From assembly GCA_002104985.1 (NCBI GenBank), contig MCGO01000004.1:1-64000 (forward strand): 64,000 bases of DNA, given 5' to 3'. The position numbers and the translations under genes were made by a program. This document shows positions 1-10,900 of this stretch, piece after piece (position 1 is the stretch's first letter; the number at the start of each line of letters is the position of its first letter). Below the pieces are notes generated by a model. That model did not search any database. It saw nothing but the letters and a program-made list of their open reading frames with translations, and was not told the DNA's origin. Source of the DNA: Rhizoclosmatium globosum (taxonomy: Eukaryota > Chytridiomycota > Chytridiomycetes > Chytridiales > Chytriomycetaceae).

Positions 1-1269
1 ACATGCCTTATCCGCAAATACACCTACTTGGGTCGTTAACCCCCATCCTGATCTGACCAAATTAACCCAGTAAGAAGCACTTGCACCGGAGGCTGCATTA
101 TTCAAACACATTGCAGGCTGGCCGAGCACGAAAACGGCGGATGTAAATGGAGCAAGAGCAGTTGCACAGGCGTTGTCAGAGTACAGGATGAAACCTCCCG
201 AAGTGGTGTATTTGTACGATGCACCTCCAAGGGCGATAGTACTAGAGGTTCCGGAGAGGGAAACACAGGCACCACCCGCTTTGAATGGCGCTACAACACC
301 TGCCGCGGCAGTACCTGAACCGGTTGCAACACTTGCTGATGGGCATGCAGCGGCACCGTAACTCATAATGACGGCGTAACCATCGTATAAGCTGGCTGTA
401 TCGAACTGAGTTGTTGTGAATGCGGAGGCTTCAGTGACGGCTGATGCAGATGAGGAGACTGGGAACTTGTAGTATGGAGCGCCAGATGTACTACATGTTG
501 CGGCGGCGGCGGTGCTCAATGGAGTACCAATCAGCCAGTAGTCAACCAAGGAAGAACAACCGCTGTCGGAATAGTATCCGTACAAGGTCACGGGTCCTTG
601 AACCATGGGCTTTCCGACGAGAGCAATGTAACCCCAAGTAGGACTGGAGGCCACTGAAAGACAGTTCGCACTGGTCGCAGCAGCAGGCAAAAGGGCCTGG
701 GTCAATGCAGATGTGGCTACGTTTGAACCAGCGGCGACAAGGGCACCAACTTGTGTCGTGGTACAGTCAGTAGTCGCCCACAAGGTCAAACCAGTTGTGG
801 ACACAAACTTAAGGGCCTTCACTTCACCAACTGGAACGGACAAGACTGTGCATGTTCCAGCTTTGAAGGGAACCTGACCACCCATAGCAGCGGCAATGTT
901 TTGTGCAGGTGTTTGACAACCAGACGTACCCGAATCAGTGTATGTGAGAATGTTGGCATATCCATCATATGAGTTCCAAAATGGAACAGTCACGAGGGAT
1001 CCTTCACTGGTCGAGGTACTCGAGGACGCGGTGATCTTTTGCAAGTAGAAGTTGGCCCAGGTTCCACTTCCAGCTGTACAGGTTGTTGAAGCGGCTGGCG
1101 TAAAGACTTGGTTGGCTCCTCCAACGATAGATACTTGCACAAGATTGGTACAGGCTTTGTCAGAGAAGATACCAACTTGACCTCCAGTAGCTGTTCCCCA
1201 AACAACTGCTACGGCAACGACACGTTCGACGAGGGCGATAACCACGGGAAGAAAGACAGCGAGCTTCAT
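1..1269 (-). CDS. Secreted repeat protein, paralogue 1 (partial, 3' end outside window)
   Basis: The minus-strand reading frame opens at ATG 1267-1269 and stays open to the window edge, so the C-terminus is missing. Residues 1-20 form a signal peptide (MKLAVFLPVVIALVERVVAV). The rest is rich in Ser, Thr, Ala and Gly, with spaced Cys and repeated short motifs of the form hydrophobic-x-S/T-D-x-x-C (for example VGIFSDKAC). It aligns without net gaps, at a constant 2490-bp offset, with the neighbouring gene at 2440-3759, so the two are tandem duplicates. Unlike that gene, after YWVNLV it does not enter a hydrophobic tail but starts another repeat unit (QVGVFADKAC at the extreme edge), so this paralogue is longer by at least one unit. 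I do not recognise the family. A cell-wall or extracellular role is inferred only from the leader and composition. Confidence 0.75.
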   Translation of the reverse strand, partial: MKLAVFLPVVIALVERVVAVAVVWGTATGGQVGIFSDKACTNLVQVSIVGGANQVFTPAASTTCTAGSGTWANFYLQKITASSSTSTSEGSLVTVPFWNSYDGYANILTYTDSGTSGCQTPAQNIAAAMGGQVPFKAGTCTVLSVPVGEVKALKFVSTTGLTLWATTDCTTTQVGALVAAGSNVATSALTQALLPAAATSANCLSVASSPTWGYIALVGKPMVQGPVTLYGYYSDSGCSSLVDYWLIGTPLSTAAAATCSTSGAPYYKFPVSSSASAVTEASAFTTTQFDTASLYDGYAVIMSYGAAACPSASVATGSGTAAAGVVAPFKAGGACVSLSGTSSTIALGGASYKYTTSGGFILYSDNACATALAPFTSAVFVLGQPAMCLNNAASGASASYWVNLVRSGWGLTTQVGVFADKAC

Positions 1270-2439
1270 TTCTAATTTAGCGGTAGTTTTGGCCAGTCCT
1301 CCGGTGGGGAAATGCAAGATTTCTTTCACTGAGAAACACTTGGAATTTGTCAAAACCCCGACAATTTCGAATGCATCAAACAGAACTCCCCTCCACAGAT
1401 TCTTAATTCCCTCATTATTTTCGCTATCGGGCCGGATTGTCCCAGTCGAGACAAATGCACAATGTTTTGACTGCGCGCTTATTGCTCTGGCAATCCCTCC
1501 ACTTCAACAGTTGTCGGACCGGGATTGTCAGACAGCTGACAATTTCTGAGAGAACAATCACTTTCCCCTCCTTCTTTTTTCATTAACTCCAACCAATTTT
1601 TCCGACAGTGTCAACAAACTGGCATGGTCGATTGGTGAAAATCAACTCATCCGGTGAAATTCTCTCTTCTGGTGTAAAGCGCTGACTGATGAAGTTTCCG
1701 GAACGGTCTGATTAAATGGAACTACGGCGGACAGTTGTATGTCTCACTTTCTTTCTAGATGACCAAGCTTCGCTTATCTCTTTATTCAAACCAGCACACA
1801 GATCGAGAGTCCTTCACCCACTGAAGTTCAAAACCAAACCGCGACCTCCTTCCCTAACAAAGAGTGTATATCCTGCTCAACGCGATGTACGTTATCTGCG
1901 TCGCTTCGGTGTTCTCGGGCCGGGATTGTCCTGTATGACAATTTCAGGTGTTGGACCAACATCGAACTTTGTGACAATCCATCGCAAAAACTTGCATGTA
2001 GATGCTCTCTCTGTCTAGTACGTCTGCGGATGGGCTCGCATGATCGCTTAGTTCTCTACGTCACATGCCACTCCACCATCTTTCACGCCCAGTTATTCGA
2101 TACAACATCTTGCCTGATCGCACTTAAACTACATTTGAGTTGCTTCTCTTGACTTTCAAGTTCTATCTGATGTCTCACACACTTTGTTTTCGCTCCTGAG
2201 TCCTGAACATCTCTGCTTCGGCTCTACTTCCGGTGTTTTGTCGTCGAGGGCGCAACTCACAAGACTCAAAAAAAGTGCAATAAAAAGTACAAACGCGACG
2301 TAGGTAAACCCATCTTCTAATTAATCTGATTTATTCTAAACGCTAAAGCTCTATTATAGAAAAACGGGGAAAACAACTCGGAAAGAAACCATGTCCACAC
2401 ACCAAAAAAGAAAGTGAAGCTATGAGGGCGAGTCCAAAA
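1270..2439. other. Intergenic region between the two secreted paralogues
   Basis: No convincing coding sequence is visible. Open frames here are short, have no recognisable domain and show no repeat of the neighbouring genes. The part nearest 1269 is the presumed promoter and 5' UTR of paralogue 1 and holds the palindromic sites. The part nearest 2440 is the presumed 3' UTR of paralogue 2. Confidence 0.6.
1346..1942. promoter_or_regulatory. Cluster of four palindromic elements ATTGTC-N6-8-GACAAT upstream of paralogue 1
   Basis: Four inverted-repeat sites lie upstream of the minus-strand start at 1269. Site 1 is 1346-1365 (TTTGTC N8 GACAAT), site 2 is 1436-1455 (ATTGTC N8 GACAAA), site 3 is 1524-1543 (perfect ATTGTC N8 GACAAT) and site 4 is 1925-1942 (perfect, N6). 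Sites 3 and 4 also share the flanks CGGG before and TTC after. A fifth copy lies upstream of the second paralogue. Binding by a dimeric transcription factor is inferred; the factor is unknown. Confidence 0.5.
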
Positions 2440-3759
2440 TCAAACTAATGCGGCCATCAGGAGTGCGCTTCCAGCCATAAATGGAGTAATGTTGCTGTAC
2501 GCCCCACTCTTTGATGTTACGGATACGGAAGCAGCCTTTGAAGCGACGAGGTTAACCCAGTAAGAAGCAGTTGGACTGGAGGCGAGGTTGTTCAGACACA
2601 TTGCAGGCTGGCCGAGCACGAAAACGGCGGATGTAAATGGAGCAAGAGCAGTTGCACAAGCGTTGTCAGAGTACAGGATGAAACCTCCTGAAGTGGTGTA
2701 TTTGTACGATGCACCTCCAAGGGCGATAGTGCTAGAGGTTCCGGAGAGGGCAACACATGCACCACCAGCTTTGAATGGCGCTACAACACCTGCTGATGTA
2801 GTGGCAGATCCAGTTGCAACACTTGCAAATGGGCATGCGGCAGCACCATAACTCATAATGACGGCGTAACCATCGTATAAGCTGGATGCATCGAACTGAG
2901 TTGTTGTGAATGCGGAGGCTTCAGTGACGGCTGATGCAGATGAGGAGACTGGGAACTTGTAGTATGGAGCGGCAGATGAACATGATGTGGTGGCGGCAGT
3001 GGTCAAAGCAGTACCAATCAGCCAGTAGTCAACCAAGGAAGAACAACCGCTGTCGGAATAGTATCCGTACAAGGTCACGGCTCCTTGAACCATGGGCTTT
3101 CCAACGAGAGCAATGTATCCATAAGTAGGACTGGATGTGAGTGCAAGACAGTTAGCACCGGTCGCAGCACTTGGCAAAAGGGCCTGGGTCAATGCAGATG
3201 TGGCTACGTTAGAACCGGTGGCAACAGCAGAACCAACTTGTGTGGTGGAACAGTCCGTAGTTGACCACAAGGTCAAACCAGTTCCGGACGTAAACTTGAT
3301 GGCTTTCACCTCACCAACTGGAACGGACAAGATTGTGCATGTTCCGGCTTTGAAGGGGACCTGACCACCCATAGCAGCGGCAGTGTTTTGAGCGGGGGCG
3401 TTACAGTTTGGTGAGGCTGTTGGATCAGTGTATGTGAGAATGTTGGCGTATCCATCATATGAGTTCCAGAATGGAACAGTCACAAGGGATCCTTCAGTGG
3501 TCGAGGTACTCGAGGACGCGGTGATCTTTTGCAAGTAGAAGTTGGCCCAGGTTCCAGTTCCGGCTGTACAGGTTGTGGAAGCCGCTGGAGTAAAAACTTG
3601 GGCAGAACCTCCCACAATAGATACTTGCACAAGAGTGCTGCAGGCTTTGTCAGAGAAGATACCAACTTGACCTCCAGTAGCTGCTCCCCAAACAGCTGGT
3701 GCGGCAACGACACGTTCGACGAGGGCGATAAGGACTGGAAGGAACACGGAGAGCTTCAT
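2440..3759 (-). CDS. Secreted repeat protein, paralogue 2 (complete, 439 aa)
   Basis: This is an intronless 439-residue frame starting at 3759. Residues 1-20 are a signal peptide. Two long repeats follow, about residues 31-216 and 229-405, and each carries two short motifs with Asp and Cys: VGIFSDKAC near 32-40, LWSTTDC near 164-170, YGYYSDSGC near 231-239 and ILYSDNAC near 361-368. Other repeated elements are YDGYA (101-105 and 295-299) and PFKAG (135-139 and 328-332). The end (about 410-439) is Ser-rich and then hydrophobic (MAGSALLMAALV), as in GPI-anchor signals. The protein is therefore probably secreted and wall- or membrane-attached. No known family is recognised. It is a close tandem duplicate of the gene at 1-1269. 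Confidence 0.8.
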   Translation of the reverse strand: MKLSVFLPVLIALVERVVAAPAVWGAATGGQVGIFSDKACSTLVQVSIVGGSAQVFTPAASTTCTAGTGTWANFYLQKITASSSTSTTEGSLVTVPFWNSYDGYANILTYTDPTASPNCNAPAQNTAAAMGGQVPFKAGTCTILSVPVGEVKAIKFTSGTGLTLWSTTDCSTTQVGSAVATGSNVATSALTQALLPSAATGANCLALTSSPTYGYIALVGKPMVQGAVTLYGYYSDSGCSSLVDYWLIGTALTTAATTSCSSAAPYYKFPVSSSASAVTEASAFTTTQFDASSLYDGYAVIMSYGAAACPFASVATGSATTSAGVVAPFKAGGACVALSGTSSTIALGGASYKYTTSGGFILYSDNACATALAPFTSAVFVLGQPAMCLNNLASSPTASYWVNLVASKAASVSVTSKSGAYSNITPFMAGSALLMAALV

Positions 3760-3914
3760 ATTAATTTCGAAGAGAGATTCACGTTCGAAATGGCGATCTT
3801 CAAGTCAATTTTATATCTGTTTGGATGTATGCGATTTTTTTTGTTGGGAGGGTGTTGACAATTTCAAAATAGGAGGAAACTTGTGGTGGGAAGGGTCTCG
3901 TACCCCCTCCAAAT

Positions 3915-3933
3915 ATTGTCACCATATGACAAT
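3915..3933. promoter_or_regulatory. Palindromic element ATTGTC-N7-GACAAT upstream of paralogue 2
   Basis: This is a perfect six-base inverted repeat with a 7-nt spacer, 156 bp upstream of the start of the second secreted paralogue (3759). A half site GACAAT lies closer to the gene near 3856-3861. The same palindrome with 6-8-nt spacers occurs upstream of paralogue 1, so a shared regulator is likely. Confidence 0.5.
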
Positions 3934-4446
3934 CACCCGGAATCTGGGAGGAAATTCCACATTTGGACCTTTAATTGGCGAAAATCTCTGTACAGTGACG
4001 TTTGTTTTGACGAGGGATTCGCTGTGAGCGAACAATTTGTGGTACGCCACCCATTCATTGACATTCCGGAGAGCGAGGATTGATATATTGGGCGAGTTTT
4101 CTGGGTACCCGATCGGTTGGAGAGTCTGAGTTTATCGTTTGGCAGTGGATTCAGCTTCATACATAGGTCGGTTTTCAGCGAATGGACGAGTCTTCGATTT
4201 CCCTCTTTCTCTCTCTCTCTCGCGATTCCCTACACAGCTTTTGGTGGTATTCAAATTCCTTCCAAACCTTCAATCTAAGAATCACATCAGCTTCAATTCA
4301 GTTTACATATCGAAACACTCTCATCGATAACAATATCGATATTCGATAGCATCAATCAGTTTCTCTTTATTCAGTTTGAAGCGCTATACTCTCGTCGTGG
4401 ATGATATGGCCTTTTTTGGGCTTTGATGTTGACGGATGAGTGAAAT

Positions 4447-4461
4447 GGGGGGGGGGGGGGG
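4447..4461 (+). repeat. Poly-G homopolymer
   Basis: An uninterrupted run of about 15 G in a non-coding region. Its exact length is uncertain because homopolymers are prone to sequencing error. Confidence 0.7.
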
Positions 4462-4962
4462 AATCCAATCCAGTGGAACTTTCAGAATAGTTGTGCGAGT
4501 GCAATACGAAGCTGGCCTTCTGAATCGTTGCTGATTCGGTAAGGAAGGTGGAAGTGGTGTGGAGTGGTGTGGCTGTTAGCGTTTGATGGTACAGACAGTG
4601 CAGAGCGACTACACAGAAACGAAAGTATTTGATTCAAATAAAGCATGATATATAAATACTTTCGATATTGGATATTCCCGAAGAGTTCTGACTGCGACTT
4701 GGTTCGATGTGATCAAATGTGTGAAAAAAGGGCACGGTACAAGCCTTGGTAATTCAGAAAACTATAGTAATGTAAAAGAAGTGGGAATGGTTTGGTCGCT
4801 TTAATTACATCTCAATTAATTAGTTTATGATTCAGACAACGTGTCTTGAGGAGATGGCATTCCAGAACACCACACAAATTGGGTTGGAAGAACCACTGAG
4901 CTCCCCACCACCCACCCGCCTGCACGCAACGCACACACACTTTCATTGAATTCGGGCATTGA

Positions 4963-7900
4963 ATGTCGTCGAGCAACGGCAACGGCAACGGCAACAGCGG
5001 CAACGGATTCATGAGTGGCATTGGCGGACGACTTTGGGGCGGCGACAAAGACTCGTCGTCAGCAACAGCGACAACGACATCGGCAGCAGCAGCACCAGCG
5101 CCGCCTCGACGGACACAGCGAGAACGAGTGGATCGCAGCAACAACAACAACTCGGCACCAGTCGCAGCAGCAGCACCACCACCACCACCATCATCAGCAG
5201 GAGGATCCCGCCGAATGCACTCAACCACCTCTTCTTCAACTCAACCCGCCGACGACACCGCATCGCCCTCGTCAACGACACCGCGCGCGGCAAGAGTGCG
5301 GCCGCCTTCAACCTACGCTGCCGGCGGCGATGTCTCGGCCCTGCAATCACAGTCGCTCAACCAACAACAGCAACAGCAACAGAGTCCTCGGCGGGAACGA
5401 GAACGGCCGGACAGAGACTTTTCTCTTTCCGCAGATCGAATGCCTGATTCTTCACTTGCCCAAAGCAACAAAGAGCGCGATATTGCTCGAAGACACCAAT
5501 TCAGACAAGAACAGTTGCGTGCTTTGAGAGAACGCGAGGAACAGGAAGCTTTGATGCCATCGCCCCCGCCTACAACTACCCTTGTTAATGTGGTTGATGC
5601 TCCAATCAATGTGGTGGTGATTCCTGGTTATGGAAATGATGATGACTATGTTCTGGACTATCTGAGTGCCAGTAGTGGCGATGAGTCGGAATACCACTCT
5701 GATAAGAAGGTATGCATTCCTTCAAGGGTGATTTCATCGCTGTTCAGAATAATTGATTTGGTCGATTGTTAAAACCTGCAACCACATCAACAGGAGAAAC
5801 GCCCCCAACGGCATACAAAGTTTTCCCCAAACCACCGTTCTCTTCCAACTACTTCTGCAGTTGCACGTCCTGGAGGATCAAAACGAAAAAAGTAAATGGT
5901 TTCTTGAATTGCAATCGGATATACACCTAATCACGCCTCTGCAGTGCCGGCAATCGCGTTTCATTTGATATCTCCAAACAATCACCTGGACTAAAACCTA
6001 CTACAAGAATACCCAGCAACACTGGTCGCGAACGTATTCCTTCAACTTCCATTCCACAGCAAGTTCCTCGAACAAACTCTGGAGGACGATCAGCCCGCAC
6101 TGCTGGAGCAACACGTGGCTCCGCAACAGGGGCGGACGAAGAAGGAGATGTTGGATGGGATGATGTTTATGATCAGCCACCTGGCTCCCCCAGTATGGTA
6201 CGTATATATCTATGCACCCCACGCAACTCATGTCATTTCAATTCCAGTCTGCTTCAGATGCTCCATCTCGATCATCTGCTCGAAGTGCTGCGGCGAACTC
6301 TCGCCGTCCCCCCACTTCAAACGAACCACTCAAATCAATCAACACAACTACTTCCGAATTCGATTCTGGTTCATCATCTCTTCTCACTGATATCATGGGC
6401 GCATTGACACCGACGCAGGAAGAAGATAAAATGCCTGAAGATCGTGAAGCTCGACGAGAATGGTTGAAGCGTCGTCAGCAAAAGCGGCTCAGCAGCAATC
6501 TTGATTCTGGATCAGGCAACAGTAGAGCCCCAGATAGTCCATTGAACAACGGATTGAACTCTCCTGGGTTGACAATGTCTCCAGGAGCGGATGGTGGAGA
6601 ATTGAGTGAACGGGAGCAGAGACGTCAGGATTGGTTAAAACGAAAGCAGACACCTGAAGAATCTGGCACCACCAGCAGCATCTCATCTGCTTCGGGACTT
6701 CCCCCATGCCCGATATTCCGAGTGTATCATCAAACTACCGTCTGAGCAATCCATCTTTACCCACCGAATTTATTCTCGCACTTGACGCTGAAAAGTCCGA
6801 AGCGAACCGATTACGACAGCAATTGGCCGCGAAAGACCATGAACTCTCAAAACTCCGGATGGAAAAGACCAACGAACTCAAACGCATGTCTCTCCAAAGT
6901 CTATCTACCAACAACGAGCAACTCAACCAACTCGAACTCAGTAACGAAGACCTCAAAGCGCGACTTATGGATCTAGAACTTGACCGCGAGCAACTGAAAA
7001 TGGAACTCGAAAGTGCGAAAATCGGGCTTGAGAATGAAGTCAAGTACCGTGGAATCGAACGTGAACAGGCCAAAACCCAAATGATTGCCTTGACCTCTGA
7101 ACGTGACGCGGCGCTCAAGGAAGTGGCGGGAAAGAGTGTTGTTCTTGGAAGTACGGAAATGATTGTGAACCAAACAACCAAAGAACTTGCGGGTCTTCGA
7201 AACCGAGAACGCGAATTGACTGCAAAAGTCGCTGACCAGAACGTGCAAATCAAAAACCAGGCCCAGGCGCTTGTGGAAAGCGAGGAAAAGCTGAAACGTG
7301 CAGTCGGGGAGGTTCAAAACCGTAGCGTTATGATCCGAAACACGGAGGAGAGGTTACGTGGGTTGATTCAGGAAATGGGTAACGCGCGTGCTCGTGAAGC
7401 TGATTTGGTTCGAAAGTTGCAAGAAAGTGAAGCCCGGCTTGTGGATTCCAGTTCCGCATTTGAAGACTTCAAAAAAGTGTCAGCGGAAAACTTGTACCAA
7501 GCCAAACAAGTGGAAGAACAACTTCGTATTGAAACACGTGACTTGCAGAACCAGTTAAACCAAGTGATTCATGGATCTCGTCTACGTGATGAGGAAATCA
7601 AAAAGAACCGTGACTTGATTCAGGGAATGGCTGGGCGTATTGGAACTATGGATCGTGAGATTGGAAACGGAAAAGCTATGATTAATGAGCGGGATCAAAA
7701 GATTTCTGCTATGAACCGTGACTTGATGACTGCTGCGCAGAAGGAGGAAGACTTGTTGCAACAGATTCAGTTGCTGAACCAGTCTCACGGGGGTGAAATG
7801 GCACAAGCTCTTACTATCACGCAAAACCATCAACGCGAGCTTGAAAAGATTCGTGGCGAGCGTGACGACCTCGCAGACAAACTTGCTGTGTCCGTCAAAG

Positions 7901-10900
7901 AAGCCCAAGAACTGCAGGAAGCAAAACGCTCACTCGAAGAAAACATTGTCGCCTTGAACAACCGCATTTCAGCTCTTGACAATGAACTCGGTGTGTCCCA
8001 GACACTTGCAGACGAAACCGTCATCAAGATCCGACAACTCACCGACGATCTCAACCGCGCCTCCGCCAAAGACCGCAAAATGCAAGAAGACCAAAAACAA
8101 ATGCAAAACCGTTTCGCAGAGCTCGACACAATCGCACAACGACTTGTCGCCGACCGCGACGGCTGGCGAAACCGATCCGCAGAACTCGAACGTCTCCTCG
8201 ACCAAAGCCGAAAAGAAAGCGGCGATATGGCGCTCATGAAGGAAAACCTTGAACGCGACCTTCGTCAAGAAATCGCTGACGGACAACTCCTCCTCCAGTC
8301 CCACATTGCTGACCACAACCAAGCCACAATTCTCCTCCGCGGGAACATTAGTAACATTGAAATCAGCTTGGCGGAAGCGAAAGCTCGGGGAGATGAATTG
8401 AGTGCACTTTCGACGAGCTTGCAAGGGAAATTGGAGGCGTCGATTCAGAACGAAAAGTACCTGACGGAGCAGATTCAGATTTTGAAGGAAGCTAGAGGTG
8501 GTGATATGGCGGCGGCGTTGGACAGAACCGAGAAGCATCAGAGGGAGCTGCAGGCACTTATTTCGGTGAGTGTTGGGGTGGTGGTGTTGATGGGGGTTTG
8601 ATGGGGGAAAATTTTTTTCTCCTCGTTTTTCACTGGTGTACTGATGGCATCCACCCAACAATAGGAACGCAACGGATTGCAGGAGCGTCTCACCGAACTT
8701 GAGGCTGTACTTCAGCATCTTGTTAGTGATAGAGATGGATGGAAGTCTCGTGCTGAGGGACTTGAGGCTGAGTTGGATTCTATTGCCATCAGACACATGG
8801 AAGCTACGAACCTTCTTCGCAAGACCCTAGAAGATAGTATTACACAAATTTCAAACCGACTTGAAACTGTTGAGTCTGAGAAGGCTGTTTTGGATGCTCG
8901 CAATGCAGAGACTATCAAGACTCTTCAGTCTCAACTCCATGCAGCTCAGGTACACCGTGTAGGCCTCGAATCTCAAATTGCTGCTCTCAAGAAAGACTTG
9001 TTTGAAGCTCTTAACAATGACCACGAACTTGTCGTGCAAGGATTGAATGACCGTTTGGATGAAAGTGAGAAAACTCAAAAGTCCCTGAACGACAAGATTT
9101 CGGAACTTCTTTCTACCATCAAAATGAAGGAGAAGGAGAAGCTTGATATGCAAGCAAACATCAATGAGCTTGAGGAGACCATTGATGAGCTGATGATTGA
9201 ACAGGATGCTTCTGAGAAGAAGGTGTTGAAGTTGCAAGCTGCTGTCAAGAAGGCCAAGCAGGAAGTCGTTGATATTGAACGTACAACTGATGCTAGTATC
9301 ACTCACTTGAGAGACGAATCTGCCTTTGCCATCAAGAGAGCGCAAGATGAATTCAACCGTACACTTTGGAACGTTCGCATGGAAATGAATTCCCTCGTTG
9401 CTGCAATCACTCAATCCGAGAAAGAAGATGAGATGGATGAAATGAGTGGATCTGTTGATGTCGATGGAATTTTCAAGGACATGAGGACTTGTCGTCAAAA
9501 GGCTTTGGAGTGGGTTGTTACCATCAATGTGGCTAGCAGTGAAAGTGAAGCCGCGACACAGAATGTGGCTGTGCTTAAGAACCAAATCAATTCATTGAAC
9601 AAGCAGTTGGGAGATGCAAAGCGTGAGGTGGAGGACTTTATGTTCCAGCTTGAAGAGACAAAGGAACTTGATGGTCGTCAGGTTTGTGAATATTGAATAT
9701 CTTGTTTTGTTTTCTAAAAGTGTCTTCTATCAGAAACAACAAATCAAGATTTTGGAGCAACAGGTTGCGAAGGCGAATAAGTTGAAGGAAGATGCTGAGA
9801 AGAAAGGTTTGTTCTCCACACCTTTTCTTGAACAAGCCTAACAAGGTTTCATTTGTAGCCATTTCAAGCACAACAGAAAGTGAGGAAATGGTTTTGGCTC
9901 TTCAACAGGAGATCATTTCAATCCGAGGAGAACTTTCAAAGAAGAATGAAGTCCTGAAGCGAACAACTCCTGCTGAAATCCAAGAGTTCTTGAAATCTGG
10001 TGAAAGTGAACTTGCGGAGGCCAAAAATGCGACAGCTACCGCAGAAAAGGAACTTCGAGCTGTTCAGCGTATGGTACAGGAGAAAGAAAGCGATATTGCC
10101 AAGCTTCAAGAGGAGTTTGATGGTCTCAAGCAGCAACTCGCTGAAACCCGTGACCTTGCTCAAAAAGACACTGATTCCTACAAGTCCATGATTGAAGGTC
10201 TTAAGGCGCAATTGAAGCAGGAACGCGATAGTCTGTCTGAAGCCCAGGAAGCCGTTGTTAACTGTCAGACAATGATCCGAGACTTGGAGACCCTGCGTAA
10301 CGAAATGGTGATGAAGTTTGAGCGTCAGTTGGATGACAAGGAGTCTGCTTATGTGAAGGTTGTTACCAACTTGGATGCGGCGAATTCAGAAATTGATGAA
10401 CTCAAGTATGAGTGTGAGGATTTGGAATCCAAGCTCCAAGCTGCCCACACCAACACTGAGGCCCTTGAAGCCAATTATCAATCCATCAAGGACGAGATTG
10501 AACTATTGCGAAACCAGCGACGTGAAAGCATTGAGGCAATGCAATCCATGATTCAGAGTCTTCAATTACGATTGCAAGAGGAACAAGAACTTGTTGAAGT
10601 GAACCAAACCAAGTGGAACGAGGAGCAAGCAACACATTTGAAGCTTGTCGCTCAGCTTGAGACCGACCTTCAAGAAAAGAATGTCCACTTGCAAAAGCTC
10701 ACCACCTCATCCACCGCATCTGCTGACGAAATCAAAACCCTTCGTGCAGAAATTGCAACTCTCACTGTTCAATTGGAAGACAAGGAAGCATCCTTTGCCC
10801 AATCCTTGGCAAAAGTAACCAAAGACCTCGAAACCTCAGTCGCCGAAATCGCCAAACTGAAGCTCCAACTCCAAGAAGCCACAGCTGCTCTTGAAACCGA

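Larger units (their letters stand above)
3760..4962. other. Divergent intergenic region (secreted paralogue 2 / coiled-coil gene)
   Basis: About 1.2 kb separates two genes transcribed away from each other, so it should contain both promoters. It holds the ATTGTC palindrome at 3915-3933, a TATCGATA-type palindrome near 4333-4342, a G homopolymer near 4447-4461 and a CT-rich stretch at about 4200-4222. No coding sequence with recognisable features was seen. Confidence 0.6.

Noticed and set aside
1716..2018. A 100-codon plus-strand frame in the intergenic region
   Set aside because: No domain, no splice partner, atypical composition, and it overlaps one of the palindromic elements.
4959..5527. 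Several overlapping plus- and minus-strand frames of 110-170 codons
   Set aside because: Low-complexity DNA of the coiled-coil gene's first exon is open in many frames; only the frame from 4963 continues through matching splice sites.
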